This document shows positions 7,517 to 14,770 of a stretch of 44,554 nt of DNA, piece by piece. The translations under genes and the position numbers were made by a program. Source of the DNA: Paracoccaceae bacterium (GTDB taxonomy: Bacteria > Pseudomonadota > Alphaproteobacteria > Rhodobacterales > Rhodobacteraceae); contig REDZ01000175.1 of assembly GCA_007695345.1 (NCBI GenBank), positions 1 to 44,554 on the forward strand, in the 5' to 3' direction. The stretch's first letter is position 1. Each line of letters opens with the position of its first letter. Below the pieces are notes generated by a model that worked only from the letters and a program-made list of their open reading frames with translations, was not told where the DNA came from and made no database searches.

Positions 7517-10500
7517 TTATCCATCCGGCAGCTCCGCAAGGATGGAATTGCGCCGTGTCTGCCACAGCCCCGCCGCGTGGAGCGCCGCAAAGCGCGCCTC
7601 CATCGCGGCGAGGGCCTGTGGGTTCTCGCGTTCGAGAAACGCGCGCACATCCGGATTTCCCAGTGTCGCATCATGGTAAAGGTCGAAGAGTTGCGGCGGC
7701 ACAGCGCCTGCCAGATGCGCAAATGCCCCCATATGCTCCAGTGTCGCGGCAATCTCTGCCCCGCCGCGAAAGCCGTGGCGCATCATGCCTCGCGTCCATG
7801 CCGGGTTGGCCGCACGCGCCCGGACGACACGCGCGATTTCTTCGGTCAGTGTGCGGGCGCGCGGAGAGTCAGCGCGGGTTGCATCGATATGATAGAGCGC
7901 GGCCTGCCCGCCCGTGACAGACTGGGCTGCGGCAAAGCCCGCCTCATGCGCGGCATAATCCTGCGCGATCAGCAGATCCGTTTCCGGCAGGTCCTGCAGA
8001 TGCACGAAGGCCTGCGCGTCGCGGACGCGCGCGGCGATGCCTTCGGGGTCGGCTGTGTCACTGCCTGCGGGATGGGCCGAGGCTGCGAGCCAGGCCAGGC
8101 CGGACGCTTCGCGTCCGGCTGCGCTGTAATCGTCAAGATGCGCGCCCATCCCCAGCCCGTAGCTGCCGGGTGCCGGTCCATAAACACGCGCACCCGCACG
8201 CCCTGCAAGCGGGTTCCAGTCCGGCGCCTCATCCCGTGCGGCGACGGCGGCAACCGCCTGCCCGAATAGCGTGGTCAATTGGGCAAAGACATCGCGAAAC
8301 AGGCCCGAGACGCGCAATGTCACATCCAGTCGGGGGCGATCCAGCTCCGCGATCGGCAGGATTTCAACGCCTGACACGCGCTCGGACCCCTCATCCCAGA
8401 CCGGACGCGCGCCCAGCAGATGCAGCGCCATGGCAAATTCCTCGCCCGCTGTGCGCATTGTGGCAGAGCCCCACAGATCAACCACCAGTGCGCGCGGCCA
8501 GTCGCCATGATCCTGCAGGTAACGACGGATGAATTCATCAGCCAGCCGAACGCCCTGCGCATGTGCGGCGCGCGAGGGGACGGCGCGCGGGTCAGTGGTG
8601 AACAGGTTGCGCCCGGTGGGCAACACGTCCCGCCGGCCGCGATGCGGCGAGCCCGAGGGGCCGGGGGCCACGAACCGCCCCGCAAGCGCCTGCATCAGGC
8701 CCGCGCGCTCACTCGCGCCGCACTCGCCGGTGCCAAAGACATGCAGACCATCGCCGAACTGGCTTTCCTTCACGTCGCAGACAAAGCGGTCGATACGGGT
8801 GATCGCCTCTGCCAGACACCCGGCCTGCGCAAGCCCCAGCTCGTCGCCCAGCCCCAGCGCCTCTGCCTCCGCGCGGATATCTCCTTGCAGCCGGTCGCGG
8901 CGCGCCGGATCCAGCCCGTCTGCGTTCGAGAACTCATCGAGCAGCGCTTCCAGACGGGCCAGCCCCGCGCCACTGCCGGCCTCGACCATCGGCGGGGGCA
9001 TGTGGCCCAGTGTGACGGCACCGATGCGGCGCTTGGCCTGCGCGGCCTCGCCCGGGTCATTGGCGATGAAGGGGTAGATGACGGGCAGATCGCCCACCAG
9101 AGCCTCGGGCCAGCAGGTATCGGACAATGCGACCGACTTGCCGGGCAGCCATTCCAGCGTGCCATGCGCGCCGATATGCACCAGCAGATCGGCCTGCGCG
9201 CGCAGCCAGAGATAGAAGGCGACATAGGTATGGCGCGGGGTACGACCGAGGTCGTGGTATTCATCCGCGCGCAGCGCGGGCGTGCCGCGTTCAGGTTGCA
9301 ACGCGATAAGCGTGTCGCCCAGGCGCGTTGCCGCGAAATGCAGGGCAGTACCGTCGCAGGCGGGGTCATCCTCGGGCGCGCCCCAGACCTGCGCCAGATC
9401 GTCCTGCAGGCGGCGCGGCAGCGTCGCAAGGGCGGCCTTGTATTCGGCAAGCGGCCAGTTCAGACGCGCGCTCGCAAGACGATCCGTCAATGGGCGGTCG
9501 GGCGCAGGCGCATCAAGCATATGCAGGATTTCAGAGGCGCTGGCCACGGCATCAAGGCCCACGGCATGCGCCATGTTCCACGCCTTGCCCGGATAGGTCG
9601 AAAGCACAAGCGCGGCGCGGTTTCGACCTTGCTGCAGGCCCACGCAGGCCGCAATGCGGTCCGAGATGGCCGCGATCCGGTCAGGATCGGCCCGGTGCGC
9701 GGCGCGGGCGAATTGCAGATCAGGGTCGGGGTCGCTGAATTCCTTGAAACTGGCCACGCCCGCGAAGATGCGGCCATCAACCTCGGGCAGGACCACATGC
9801 ATGGCCAGATCGGCGGGCGACAGCCCACGCTCGGCCCCGGCCCAGCGGGCGCGGTCATTTGTGGCGAGTGCGACCTGAAAAACCGGCGCGCCCGCCCCAT
9901 CCAGCACCGCGCCATCTGCCCCCTGAGCCGAAAAGGCCGTCGCATTGACCACCGCCGCAGGGTCCAGCGCCCGGACCCAGCGCGCCAGCCAGCCGCGCGC
10001 ATCAGGGGCTTTCAGCGAGGGTGTGAACAGGCCCAGCACATCAAAGCCGCGCGCCTCGAACGCCTGCGCGAGGGCGGCAATCGGGTCGAGATCGGCGGCA
10101 GTGAGATACGAGCGATAGAACGTCAGAAGGATGCGTGGACGCGCGCTCTGTACCGCAAAGGCCGCCGGACACATTACGCCATCGGGTTGCCAGCCCCCCA
10201 CCTGCGCCACGCCACGCACCCCGCGCACGGGCGGGGCATAGAGGCCCGAGGCCAGCGCCATCTGTTGCAGCGCCGCCTGCGCCGCGACCGCACCCCCCAG
10301 ATCGCAGAGATGCTGCAGGTGGCGCAGCGTGCTGACCGGCAGGGTCGAGGCCGCATCCAGCGCCGGGTCGGGGCGACCATCGGCGGGCAGCACTGCGAGC
10401 GCCATTCCGGTCTCGCGCGCCAGCCGCTGCACTTGCGCCAGCCCGTATTCCCAATAGGCCGCGCCACCGATCAGCCGGATCAGCAGCCCCTTGGCACCTG

Positions 10501-10738
10501 CAAGCGTGTTATCGATGTAGGTATCGACGGACAGGGGGTGCTTCAGCGCCGCGAGATTGGCCAGACGTAAGGTGGGTAATTTACCCACCCTACCCCCGCC
10601 ATCGCCCCAGCCTGCTGCGAAAGCCCCAAGATCGCTGTCGGAAAAGGACAGCACGACCAGATCCGCCGGGCTCTGGCCCAGATCGGTCGGGGTGTCGGCC
10701 TCTTCCAGACCATGACTTTCGCGAAAGATGACATGCAT
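7517..10738 (-). CDS. cobN: Cobaltochelatase subunit CobN
   Basis: Large substrate-binding subunit of the ATP-dependent cobalt chelatase, which inserts Co2+ into hydrogenobyrinic acid a,c-diamide together with CobS and CobT. The 1073-residue protein starts MHVIFRESHGLEEADTPTDL. It contains LVHIGAHGTLEWLPGKSVAL (catalytic His/Glu region of CobN/BchH/ChlH), DLWGSATMRTAGEEFA and the C-terminal GLWQTRRNSIL. It is shorter than the roughly 1275 residues of the classical CobN, but reads as one intact frame. Residues 49-58 are encoded by a palindromic insert (see 10567-10593). It lies 6 bases after cobW. Confidence 0.95.
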   Translation of the reverse strand: MHVIFRESHGLEEADTPTDLGQSPADLVVLSFSDSDLGAFAAGWGDGGGRVGKLPTLRLANLAALKHPLSVDTYIDNTLAGAKGLLIRLIGGAAYWEYGLAQVQRLARETGMALAVLPADGRPDPALDAASTLPVSTLRHLQHLCDLGGAVAAQAALQQMALASGLYAPPVRGVRGVAQVGGWQPDGVMCPAAFAVQSARPRILLTFYRSYLTAADLDPIAALAQAFEARGFDVLGLFTPSLKAPDARGWLARWVRALDPAAVVNATAFSAQGADGAVLDGAGAPVFQVALATNDRARWAGAERGLSPADLAMHVVLPEVDGRIFAGVASFKEFSDPDPDLQFARAAHRADPDRIAAISDRIAACVGLQQGRNRAALVLSTYPGKAWNMAHAVGLDAVASASEILHMLDAPAPDRPLTDRLASARLNWPLAEYKAALATLPRRLQDDLAQVWGAPEDDPACDGTALHFAATRLGDTLIALQPERGTPALRADEYHDLGRTPRHTYVAFYLWLRAQADLLVHIGAHGTLEWLPGKSVALSDTCWPEALVGDLPVIYPFIANDPGEAAQAKRRIGAVTLGHMPPPMVEAGSGAGLARLEALLDEFSNADGLDPARRDRLQGDIRAEAEALGLGDELGLAQAGCLAEAITRIDRFVCDVKESQFGDGLHVFGTGECGASERAGLMQALAGRFVAPGPSGSPHRGRRDVLPTGRNLFTTDPRAVPSRAAHAQGVRLADEFIRRYLQDHGDWPRALVVDLWGSATMRTAGEEFAMALHLLGARPVWDEGSERVSGVEILPIAELDRPRLDVTLRVSGLFRDVFAQLTTLFGQAVAAVAARDEAPDWNPLAGRAGARVYGPAPGSYGLGMGAHLDDYSAAGREASGLAWLAASAHPAGSDTADPEGIAARVRDAQAFVHLQDLPETDLLIAQDYAAHEAGFAAAQSVTGGQAALYHIDATRADSPRARTLTEEIARVVRARAANPAWTRGMMRHGFRGGAEIAATLEHMGAFAHLAGAVPPQLFDLYHDATLGNPDVRAFLERENPQALAAMEARFAALHAAGLWQTRRNSILAELPDG
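10567..10593. repeat. REP-like palindrome embedded in cobN
   Basis: GGTGGGTAA-T-TTACCCACC (10571-10589) extends by one mismatch and three more pairs to 13-base arms. The GTAGGGTGGGTAA type of palindrome recurs between genes in many proteobacteria (from memory, unverified). Here it lies inside cobN, encoding about ten residues around GRVGKLPTLR without breaking the frame. Confidence 0.6.
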
Positions 10739-10744
10739 CGCAGA

Positions 10745-11782
10745 TCAGGCCTCCAATGCCTCGCGGATGGCCGCCTCGTTCACATGGTCATGCTCGGCGA
10801 TCACGACCAGCCGGGTGCGGCGCGGCTCGGACGCGCCCCATGGGCGGTCGAACTGGTGACGCACCCGCGCGCCCACGGCCTGCACAAGCAGGCGCATCGG
10901 CTTGCCCGCGACAGCCGCATAGCCCTTGACGCGCAGGATATGCTGCCTCTCGGCCAGAGCGGCGATGCGCGCTGCCAGATCGGCCGGATCGGTAATTTCG
11001 CCCATCTCGACCATGATCGTGTCGAAATCGTCATGTTCGTGATCGTGATGGCCGTCATGGTGGCTGGGCCGCGCGGCCAGATCATCCTCGGCCCCGGCCT
11101 CCAGCCCCAGCAGCACGGCGGGATCGACCACGCCCTCGGCAACCTCGACCACTGGCAGGGGACGCGGGGCCTCGGCCGCGATGACCTCGCGCGCACGGGC
11201 CAGCCCGTCCGCGCCTGCCAGATCGGGCTTGGTCAGCAGCACCAGATCGGCGCAGGCGATCTGATCCTCGAACACTTCGGACAGCGGTGTCTCGTGATCA
11301 ATGCTGTCATCGGCGGCGCGCTGGGCGTCGACTGCGGAAATATCGGGGGCGAAGCGGCCCGCCGCCACGGCCTCGGCATCGGCCAGTGCGATCACGCCAT
11401 CCACGGTGATGCGCGAGCGGATGGCGGGCCAGTCGAAGGCCTTGAGCAAGGGCTTGGGCAGTGCCAGCCCCGATGTCTCGATCAGGATATGATCGGGGCG
11501 CGGGTCGAGCTTGAGAAGCGCCTCGACTGTGGGGATGAAATCATCGGCCACAGTGCAGCAGATGCAGCCATTCGACAGTTCGACAATATTCTCTGCGGGG
11601 CAATCGGGAATGGCGCAGGATTTCAGGATCTCGCCATCCACGCCGACCGTGCCGAATTCATTGACGACCACGGCCAGCCGCCGCCCGCCCGCATTGCGGA
11701 TCAGATTTGAAATCAGCGTGGTCTTTCCCGCGCCCAGAAAGCCGGTGACGATGGTGACGGGGGTTTTCGACAGATCAGACAT
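10745..11782 (-). CDS. cobW: CobW, COG0523-family GTP-dependent metallochaperone
   Basis: G3E GTPase of the COG0523 family, proposed to deliver Co2+ to the chelatase. The 345-residue protein has Walker A GFLGAGKTT (residues 14-22), the CxCC metal site in NGCICCTV, the guanine-specificity motif in LLTKPDLAGAD, and a His/Asp-rich loop HHDGHHDHEHDD near residue 240. The start ATG at 11782 overlaps the DUF1636 gene by 8 bases. Position between the DUF1636/HupE genes and cobN, the cobalt chelatase, supports a role in cobalt delivery. Confidence 0.95.
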   Translation of the reverse strand: MSDLSKTPVTIVTGFLGAGKTTLISNLIRNAGGRRLAVVVNEFGTVGVDGEILKSCAIPDCPAENIVELSNGCICCTVADDFIPTVEALLKLDPRPDHILIETSGLALPKPLLKAFDWPAIRSRITVDGVIALADAEAVAAGRFAPDISAVDAQRAADDSIDHETPLSEVFEDQIACADLVLLTKPDLAGADGLARAREVIAAEAPRPLPVVEVAEGVVDPAVLLGLEAGAEDDLAARPSHHDGHHDHEHDDFDTIMVEMGEITDPADLAARIAALAERQHILRVKGYAAVAGKPMRLLVQAVGARVRHQFDRPWGASEPRRTRLVVIAEHDHVNEAAIREALEA

Positions 11783-12164
11783 TGGGGGCCTCCAGCGGCG
11801 GGATACGGGCGATGCAGTTCTTGCGGAAATGTTCGGGGCGTTCGCGCCAGGGCACAAGCCCGGCGTCGGCGTCTCGGTATTTTCGCGCACCCTCGATGAT
11901 GTCGGGCAGATGCACCTCTGGGGTCAGATTGCCATAGACATAGGTCCAGGCACCGGGCTTGCGCAGCGCGATGGTGCAGCCGCGCGCGCAGTTGGACAGG
12001 CATTCGACCGGGATGATGCGCAGGCCCTCGGGTGGGTCTTGCAGCAGCGCAGCAGCAAGTTCCGCGCCTGCACGCAGCTCGGGGTCCGGCGTGGCCAGCG
12101 GGTTGACAGGGGCCGCGCTGCGGCAGGTGGTGCAGACCAGAAGATCAGCAGTGTGCAAGGTCAT
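11775..12164 (-). CDS. DUF1636 family ferredoxin-like metal-binding protein
   Basis: A 129-residue protein of the DUF1636 family, often found in cob clusters next to cobW. Cysteines occur as VCTTCRSA near the N-terminus and CLSNCARGC around residues 55-63, an arrangement like thioredoxin-fold 2Fe-2S ferredoxins or a metal site. Function is not established. The location between a riboswitch-controlled cobalt permease and CobW suggests cobalt handling or an electron-transfer role in the chelation or adenosylation steps (inference). It overlaps the cobW start by 8 bases. The start ATG at 12164 is well defined by the family N-terminus. Confidence 0.85.
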   Translation of the reverse strand: MTLHTADLLVCTTCRSAAPVNPLATPDPELRAGAELAAALLQDPPEGLRIIPVECLSNCARGCTIALRKPGAWTYVYGNLTPEVHLPDIIEGARKYRDADAGLVPWRERPEHFRKNCIARIPPLEAPNV

Positions 12165-12227
12165 TCAGGGCTCCGGGACAGGTGATGACAAGGCGCGGCG
12201 CCCTTGGGCCGCCGCGCGCATCAGGGC

Positions 12228-12836
12228 TCAGGCAAAGATCATGGGCTCGACAGTCTGAAACAGGAATGCAAGGCCCACCCCCATGCAGATCGCTGCCGCC
12301 AGCCGGGCCGGCGCCGGGTCGCGCTGCAGCACCCGCCCGGCCACAAGCGCGATGCCCGCGGCAATGGCGAACTGGATCGCGCCAAAGCCCAGCAGATAGG
12401 CAAAGACCGGCATCGGCGTGGCCCCGATGACCGCTGCACCATAGGCCCAGCCATGGAACACGCCCGCAAGCGCAAAACCGGTCAGCGCTACCGGCCCGGC
12501 AACACGATGGCCCGTGACCAGCAGCGCGCCCAGGCCCAGGACCGAGCCAAGAATGACCCACTCCGCCAGGGGCAGGACAAGCCCCGCCAGATGCAGCGCG
12601 GTGCCCAGAAGCGTCGCGCCGATGAACGCACCCGGCCCGGCCAACACGCGCCCCGACACCGCCGCAGCAAGACCGATCAGCACGATGAAGGCCAGATGTT
12701 CCAGCCCGATCACCGGATGCGCTAGACCCGAGATCAGACCATGAAACACAGTTTGCGGGGCCTCTCCCCCCGTTGGATGATGCGCCAGCGCAGGGCGCGC
12801 GAGGAGAAATGCTGCGAGATAGAGGATTGGTTTCAT
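12228..12836 (-). CDS. hupE: HupE/UreJ family (cobalt/nickel) permease
   Basis: A 202-residue inner-membrane protein with a signal peptide (MKPILYLAAFLLARPALA), a mature N-terminus beginning HHPTGG, and the HupE signature HPVIGLEHLAF followed by about six hydrophobic segments. HupE/UreJ proteins carry Ni2+ or Co2+. Here the cobalamin riboswitch upstream and the cob genes downstream argue for cobalt. RBS AAGGAAG precedes the ATG at 12836. It lies 25 bases after the cytochrome c' gene and 63 bases before DUF1636, so it is part of the same message. Confidence 0.9.
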   Translation of the reverse strand: MKPILYLAAFLLARPALAHHPTGGEAPQTVFHGLISGLAHPVIGLEHLAFIVLIGLAAAVSGRVLAGPGAFIGATLLGTALHLAGLVLPLAEWVILGSVLGLGALLVTGHRVAGPVALTGFALAGVFHGWAYGAAVIGATPMPVFAYLLGFGAIQFAIAAGIALVAGRVLQRDPAPARLAAAICMGVGLAFLFQTVEPMIFA

Positions 12837-12861
12837 GAGAAAGGCTTCCTTCGGGTTTGAT

Positions 12862-13476
12862 TCAGCGTTGACGGAAATCGGCATGGCAGGCAACGCAGTA
12901 GTAGCGCAGATCGTGCAGCCCATTGACCATATCGCCCCCGTCGCGCACCGTCTGCGCAAAGCGCGCGGACTCGGCGCTGAAGGCGGCCGTGTATTGCGCG
13001 AAGCGCTCGGGCGCCTGCCAGATCGCGGGGAGGGCACCTTTTTCGCCTTCGGGCGCTGCCGAGACCTCGGCAAAGAGCAGGTCGATATCGCGACCCAGCG
13101 CGGCGAGAGCATCAGCATGGGTCTGGAGCATCTCCTCTCCCCCGGCGTCGGACAGCAGCGTGGCCGAAACCGCCCGGAAATGACCGGACAATGCACTCAT
13201 CGACCGCCGTCGACGCTCGGTCTGCCCCTCGGCAGCCGTCTCGAACCGGGGGGCCTGCGGGTGTCGGTCGCCATGCGCGCCAAATGGGCCGGTCAGTTGT
13301 TCGGCCTGATCGGCATCGACATGCGCATGACCATGGATGTCGGTATTCGCGTCAGACGCCGGGTCACCCCGGAGCGGCGCGTCGGCCGGCACCGCGAATG
13401 CCACGATCCCGGCGGCCAGCACATACCCGGTTGCCGCCACACCCAGCCCCGCGATCAGTTTGCGAGAGCGGTTCAT
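12862..13476 (-). CDS. Cytochrome c' family protein with His-rich linker
   Basis: A 204-residue exported or membrane-anchored protein. Residues 8-28 form a hydrophobic anchor or signal. Residues 46-73 are polar and His-rich (DIHGHAHVDAD, GAHGDRHP). The rest matches the four-helix cytochrome c': RRRSMSALSGHF in helix 1, LPAIWQAPERFAQYTAAF in the middle, and C-terminal CVACHADFR with Cys194, Cys197 and His198 as covalent heme site and axial ligand. Normally such proteins bind NO or act in electron transfer. Here it is the first gene after the cobalamin riboswitch and precedes the cobalt permease, an unusual setting. RBS AGGAAAGAGG stands before the ATG at 13476. Confidence 0.82.
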   Translation of the reverse strand: MNRSRKLIAGLGVAATGYVLAAGIVAFAVPADAPLRGDPASDANTDIHGHAHVDADQAEQLTGPFGAHGDRHPQAPRFETAAEGQTERRRRSMSALSGHFRAVSATLLSDAGGEEMLQTHADALAALGRDIDLLFAEVSAAPEGEKGALPAIWQAPERFAQYTAAFSAESARFAQTVRDGGDMVNGLHDLRYYCVACHADFRQR

Positions 13477-13489
13477 TCAGCCTCTTTCC

Positions 13490-13509
13490 TGCGTGACCAC
13501 CCGTCACGC
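13490..13509 (-). promoter_or_regulatory. Hairpin directly upstream of the cytochrome c' ribosome binding site
   Basis: GCGTGAC-CACCC-GTCACGC (13491-13509) sits just before the AGGAAAGAGG ribosome binding site at 13490-13481 on the minus strand. It could be part of the riboswitch expression platform if an alternative fold extends it over the ribosome binding site. The pairing is exact, but the regulatory use is inferred. Confidence 0.35.
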
Positions 13510-13596
13510 GCTGCTGGCGCGGGCGGGTCTGACAGGGCCGGCAGGCGCAGGGCGCGATCCGCTTGGGCCCAACCAGAACACCCCGCTGGTTGAGAT

Positions 13597-13614
13597 GCCC
13601 CCGAGCACGGGGGC
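13597..13614 (-). terminator. Hairpin after the riboswitch aptamer
   Basis: On the minus strand GCCCCCG-TGCT-CGGGGGC directly follows the aptamer (ends 13624). It could be the expression-platform stem, but only ATCTCAACC follows, with no U tract, so intrinsic termination is uncertain. A second hairpin CAACCAG...CTGGTTG (13592-13570) lies next to it. Confidence 0.4.
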
Positions 13615-13623
13615 GGCTTTCGA

Positions 13624-13816
13624 TGCTGGCAGGTCTCCCGGCTTGCGGATCTCCGAGGGGGCCTCGGGCGGTCTGCCCGCCTTCCCGGCCTGTGCAGGCC
13701 AGTGGCATCGGGCGACCTGTCCGGTCACGGTCGCGGGGGCGGCTGTGCTTGGGGCTTGATCTTGCGATCCGGCCTTGTCACATTCCCTTTTCACCTGTCA
13801 TGAACAGGCACCAGCA
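13624..13816 (-). ncRNA. Cobalamin riboswitch
   Basis: Read on the minus strand, all the diagnostic elements appear in order: GCCCCCGCGACCGTGA (13740-13725), GCCACTGG (13706-13699), GGGAAGGC (13686-13679) and the B12 box AGCCGGGAGACCTGCC (13643-13628). P1 closes as TGCTGG (13816-13811) with CCAGCA (13629-13624). The first downstream gene is the cytochrome c' at 13476, followed by hupE, DUF1636, cobW, cobN and the cobG-H-I-J run. B12 binding should lower their expression. Orientation rules out cobO, which is on the other strand. Confidence 0.95.
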
Positions 13817-13819
13817 ATA

Positions 13820-13850
13820 GCGTCATGCGGGCATGACGCGCATGTGTCAA
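13820..13850 (-). promoter_or_regulatory. Promoter-like site with palindrome between the riboswitch and cobO
   Basis: A minus-strand TTGACA (13850-13845) lies about the right distance for transcription to begin near the first base of the aptamer (about 13816). The -10 is not clear (CATGAC at 13827-13822 at best). Within it is a near-perfect palindrome GCGTCATGC-GG-GCATGACGC (13820-13839), which would overlap the spacer and -10 and so looks like an operator. It also lies 28 bases before the cobO ATG and could affect both directions. Confidence 0.45.
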
Positions 13851-13866
13851 GCAAGGATTCGACCCC

Positions 13867-14481
13867 ATGAGCGAGATCAGAGACCCCGCCCGCCACCGCG
13901 ACAAGATGCAGAAGATCAAGGCTGCGCGTGATCGGATGATGGCGGGCAAGACCGGCGAAAAGGGGCTGGTCATCGTGCATACCGGGGCGGGCAAGGGCAA
14001 ATCCTCCAGCGGGTTCGGCATGATCATGCGCTGCATCGCGCATGGCATGCCCTGCGCCGTGGTGCAGTTCATCAAGGGCAACTGGAGCACGGGCGAGCGC
14101 GCATTCCTGCGCGAACGCTTTGCCGAGGAATGCACCTTCATCGTTTCCGGCGAGGGATTCACCTGGGAAACGCAGGATCGCGAGCGCGACATCGCCGCCG
14201 CCCGCGCGGGCTGGGAGAAGGCGAAAGACCTGATCCGAAACCCCGATATCCGCTTCGTCCTGCTGGACGAGATCAACATTGCCCTGCGCTACGACTATCT
14301 TCCACTTGACGAGGTGATCGCCTTTCTGCGCGAAGAAAAGCCGCCGATGACACATGTCGTGCTGACCGGGCGCAACGCGAAGCCCGATCTGATCGAACTG
14401 GCCGATCTGGTCACCGAGATGACGCTGATCAAGCATCCGTTCCGCGACGGCATCAAGGCGCAACAGGGCGTCGAATTCTGA
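13867..14481 (+). CDS. cobO: Cob(I)yrinic acid a,c-diamide adenosyltransferase CobO
   Basis: Transfers the 5'-deoxyadenosyl group of ATP to reduced cobalt in cobyrinic acid a,c-diamide. The 204-residue protein has the CobA/CobO-type P-loop VHTGAGKGKSSSGFG (residues 38-52), then VVQFIKGNWSTGER and LLDEINIALRYDYL, and VVLTGRNAKPDLIELADLVTEM near the end; length is standard for the family. RBS AAGGA stands 9 bases ahead of the ATG. It diverges from the riboswitch operon, and the riboswitch cannot act on it. A hairpin and repeat follow at 14507-14555. Confidence 0.96.
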   Translation: MSEIRDPARHRDKMQKIKAARDRMMAGKTGEKGLVIVHTGAGKGKSSSGFGMIMRCIAHGMPCAVVQFIKGNWSTGERAFLRERFAEECTFIVSGEGFTWETQDRERDIAAARAGWEKAKDLIRNPDIRFVLLDEINIALRYDYLPLDEVIAFLREEKPPMTHVVLTGRNAKPDLIELADLVTEMTLIKHPFRDGIKAQQGVEF

Positions 14482-14506
14482 GCGTCATGCACTGCCGAAG
14501 CGCCGG

Positions 14507-14555
14507 TTGGGGGGCTCGCCCCCCAAACCCCCGAGGATATTTGGACAAAGATGAA
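14507..14555 (+). repeat. Hairpin plus dispersed repeat, copy 2
   Basis: The palindrome TTGGGGGGCTCGCCCCCCAA (14507-14526) is followed by CCCCCGAGGATATTTGGACAAAGATGAA (in two halves: CCCCCGAGGATATTTG and GACAAAGATGAA), the reverse orientation of the element at 3815-3844. It stands 25 bases after cobO and could serve as its 3'-end structure. No long T run is present. Confidence 0.55.
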
Positions 14556-14614
14556 TGAAGGGTTTGTTTACCTTTTTCGGGCAGCATGGATTTGCGGTAC
14601 AGGGAGGGATCCCG

Positions 14615-14770
14615 ATGACCGCCAAAGGTGAAAGCGCCGCGTATCCCCTGGTCCTCGGGCCGGATGCGCGGCGCCGCCTGTGGCTGCCCTTGCACTTTCA
14701 TCTTTGCCTAAATATCCCCGCCGGAGGCGTACATTCGCGACACGGCACCCGCCCATGGGGGGCGCGATGA
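14615..14770 (+). CDS. Candidate 51-residue small protein or leader peptide upstream of cobQ
   Basis: An open frame starting [15 protein letters not shown] has a strong ribosome binding site, AGGGAGG, at 14601-14607 with a 7-base spacer. Its stop TGA (14768-14770) overlaps the cobQ ATG (14767-14769) as ATGA, the same coupling used elsewhere in this cluster. Part of the C-terminal half ([10 protein letters not shown]) is encoded by the dispersed repeat at 14699-14728, which argues that it may not be an old conserved protein. It contains LHFHLC, a possible metal-binding patch. It could be a leader whose translation carries ribosomes to cobQ, or a chance frame. Confidence 0.3.
   Translation: MTAKGESAAYPLVLGPDARRRLWLPLHFHLCLNIPAGGVHSRHGTRPWGAR
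14699..14728 (+). repeat. Dispersed intergenic repeat, copy 3
   Basis: CATCTTTGCCTAAATATCC followed by CCGCCGGAGGC. It shares the CATCTTTG...AAATATCC core with the elements at 3815 and 14528. It lies 39 bases before the cobQ start and within the candidate small frame at 14615-14770. CCGCCGG could form a small stem; the other two copies carry a longer G run here. Confidence 0.55.

Noticed and set aside
8420-10570. A 716-codon plus-strand frame opposite cobN
   Set aside because: Same reasoning: cobN is unmistakable on the minus strand and this frame has a shadow-like composition.
7517-10738. CobN as a truncated or frameshifted gene because it is shorter than the classical protein
   Set aside because: N- and C-terminal family motifs are both present in one intact frame; shorter CobN proteins are plausible within the family.
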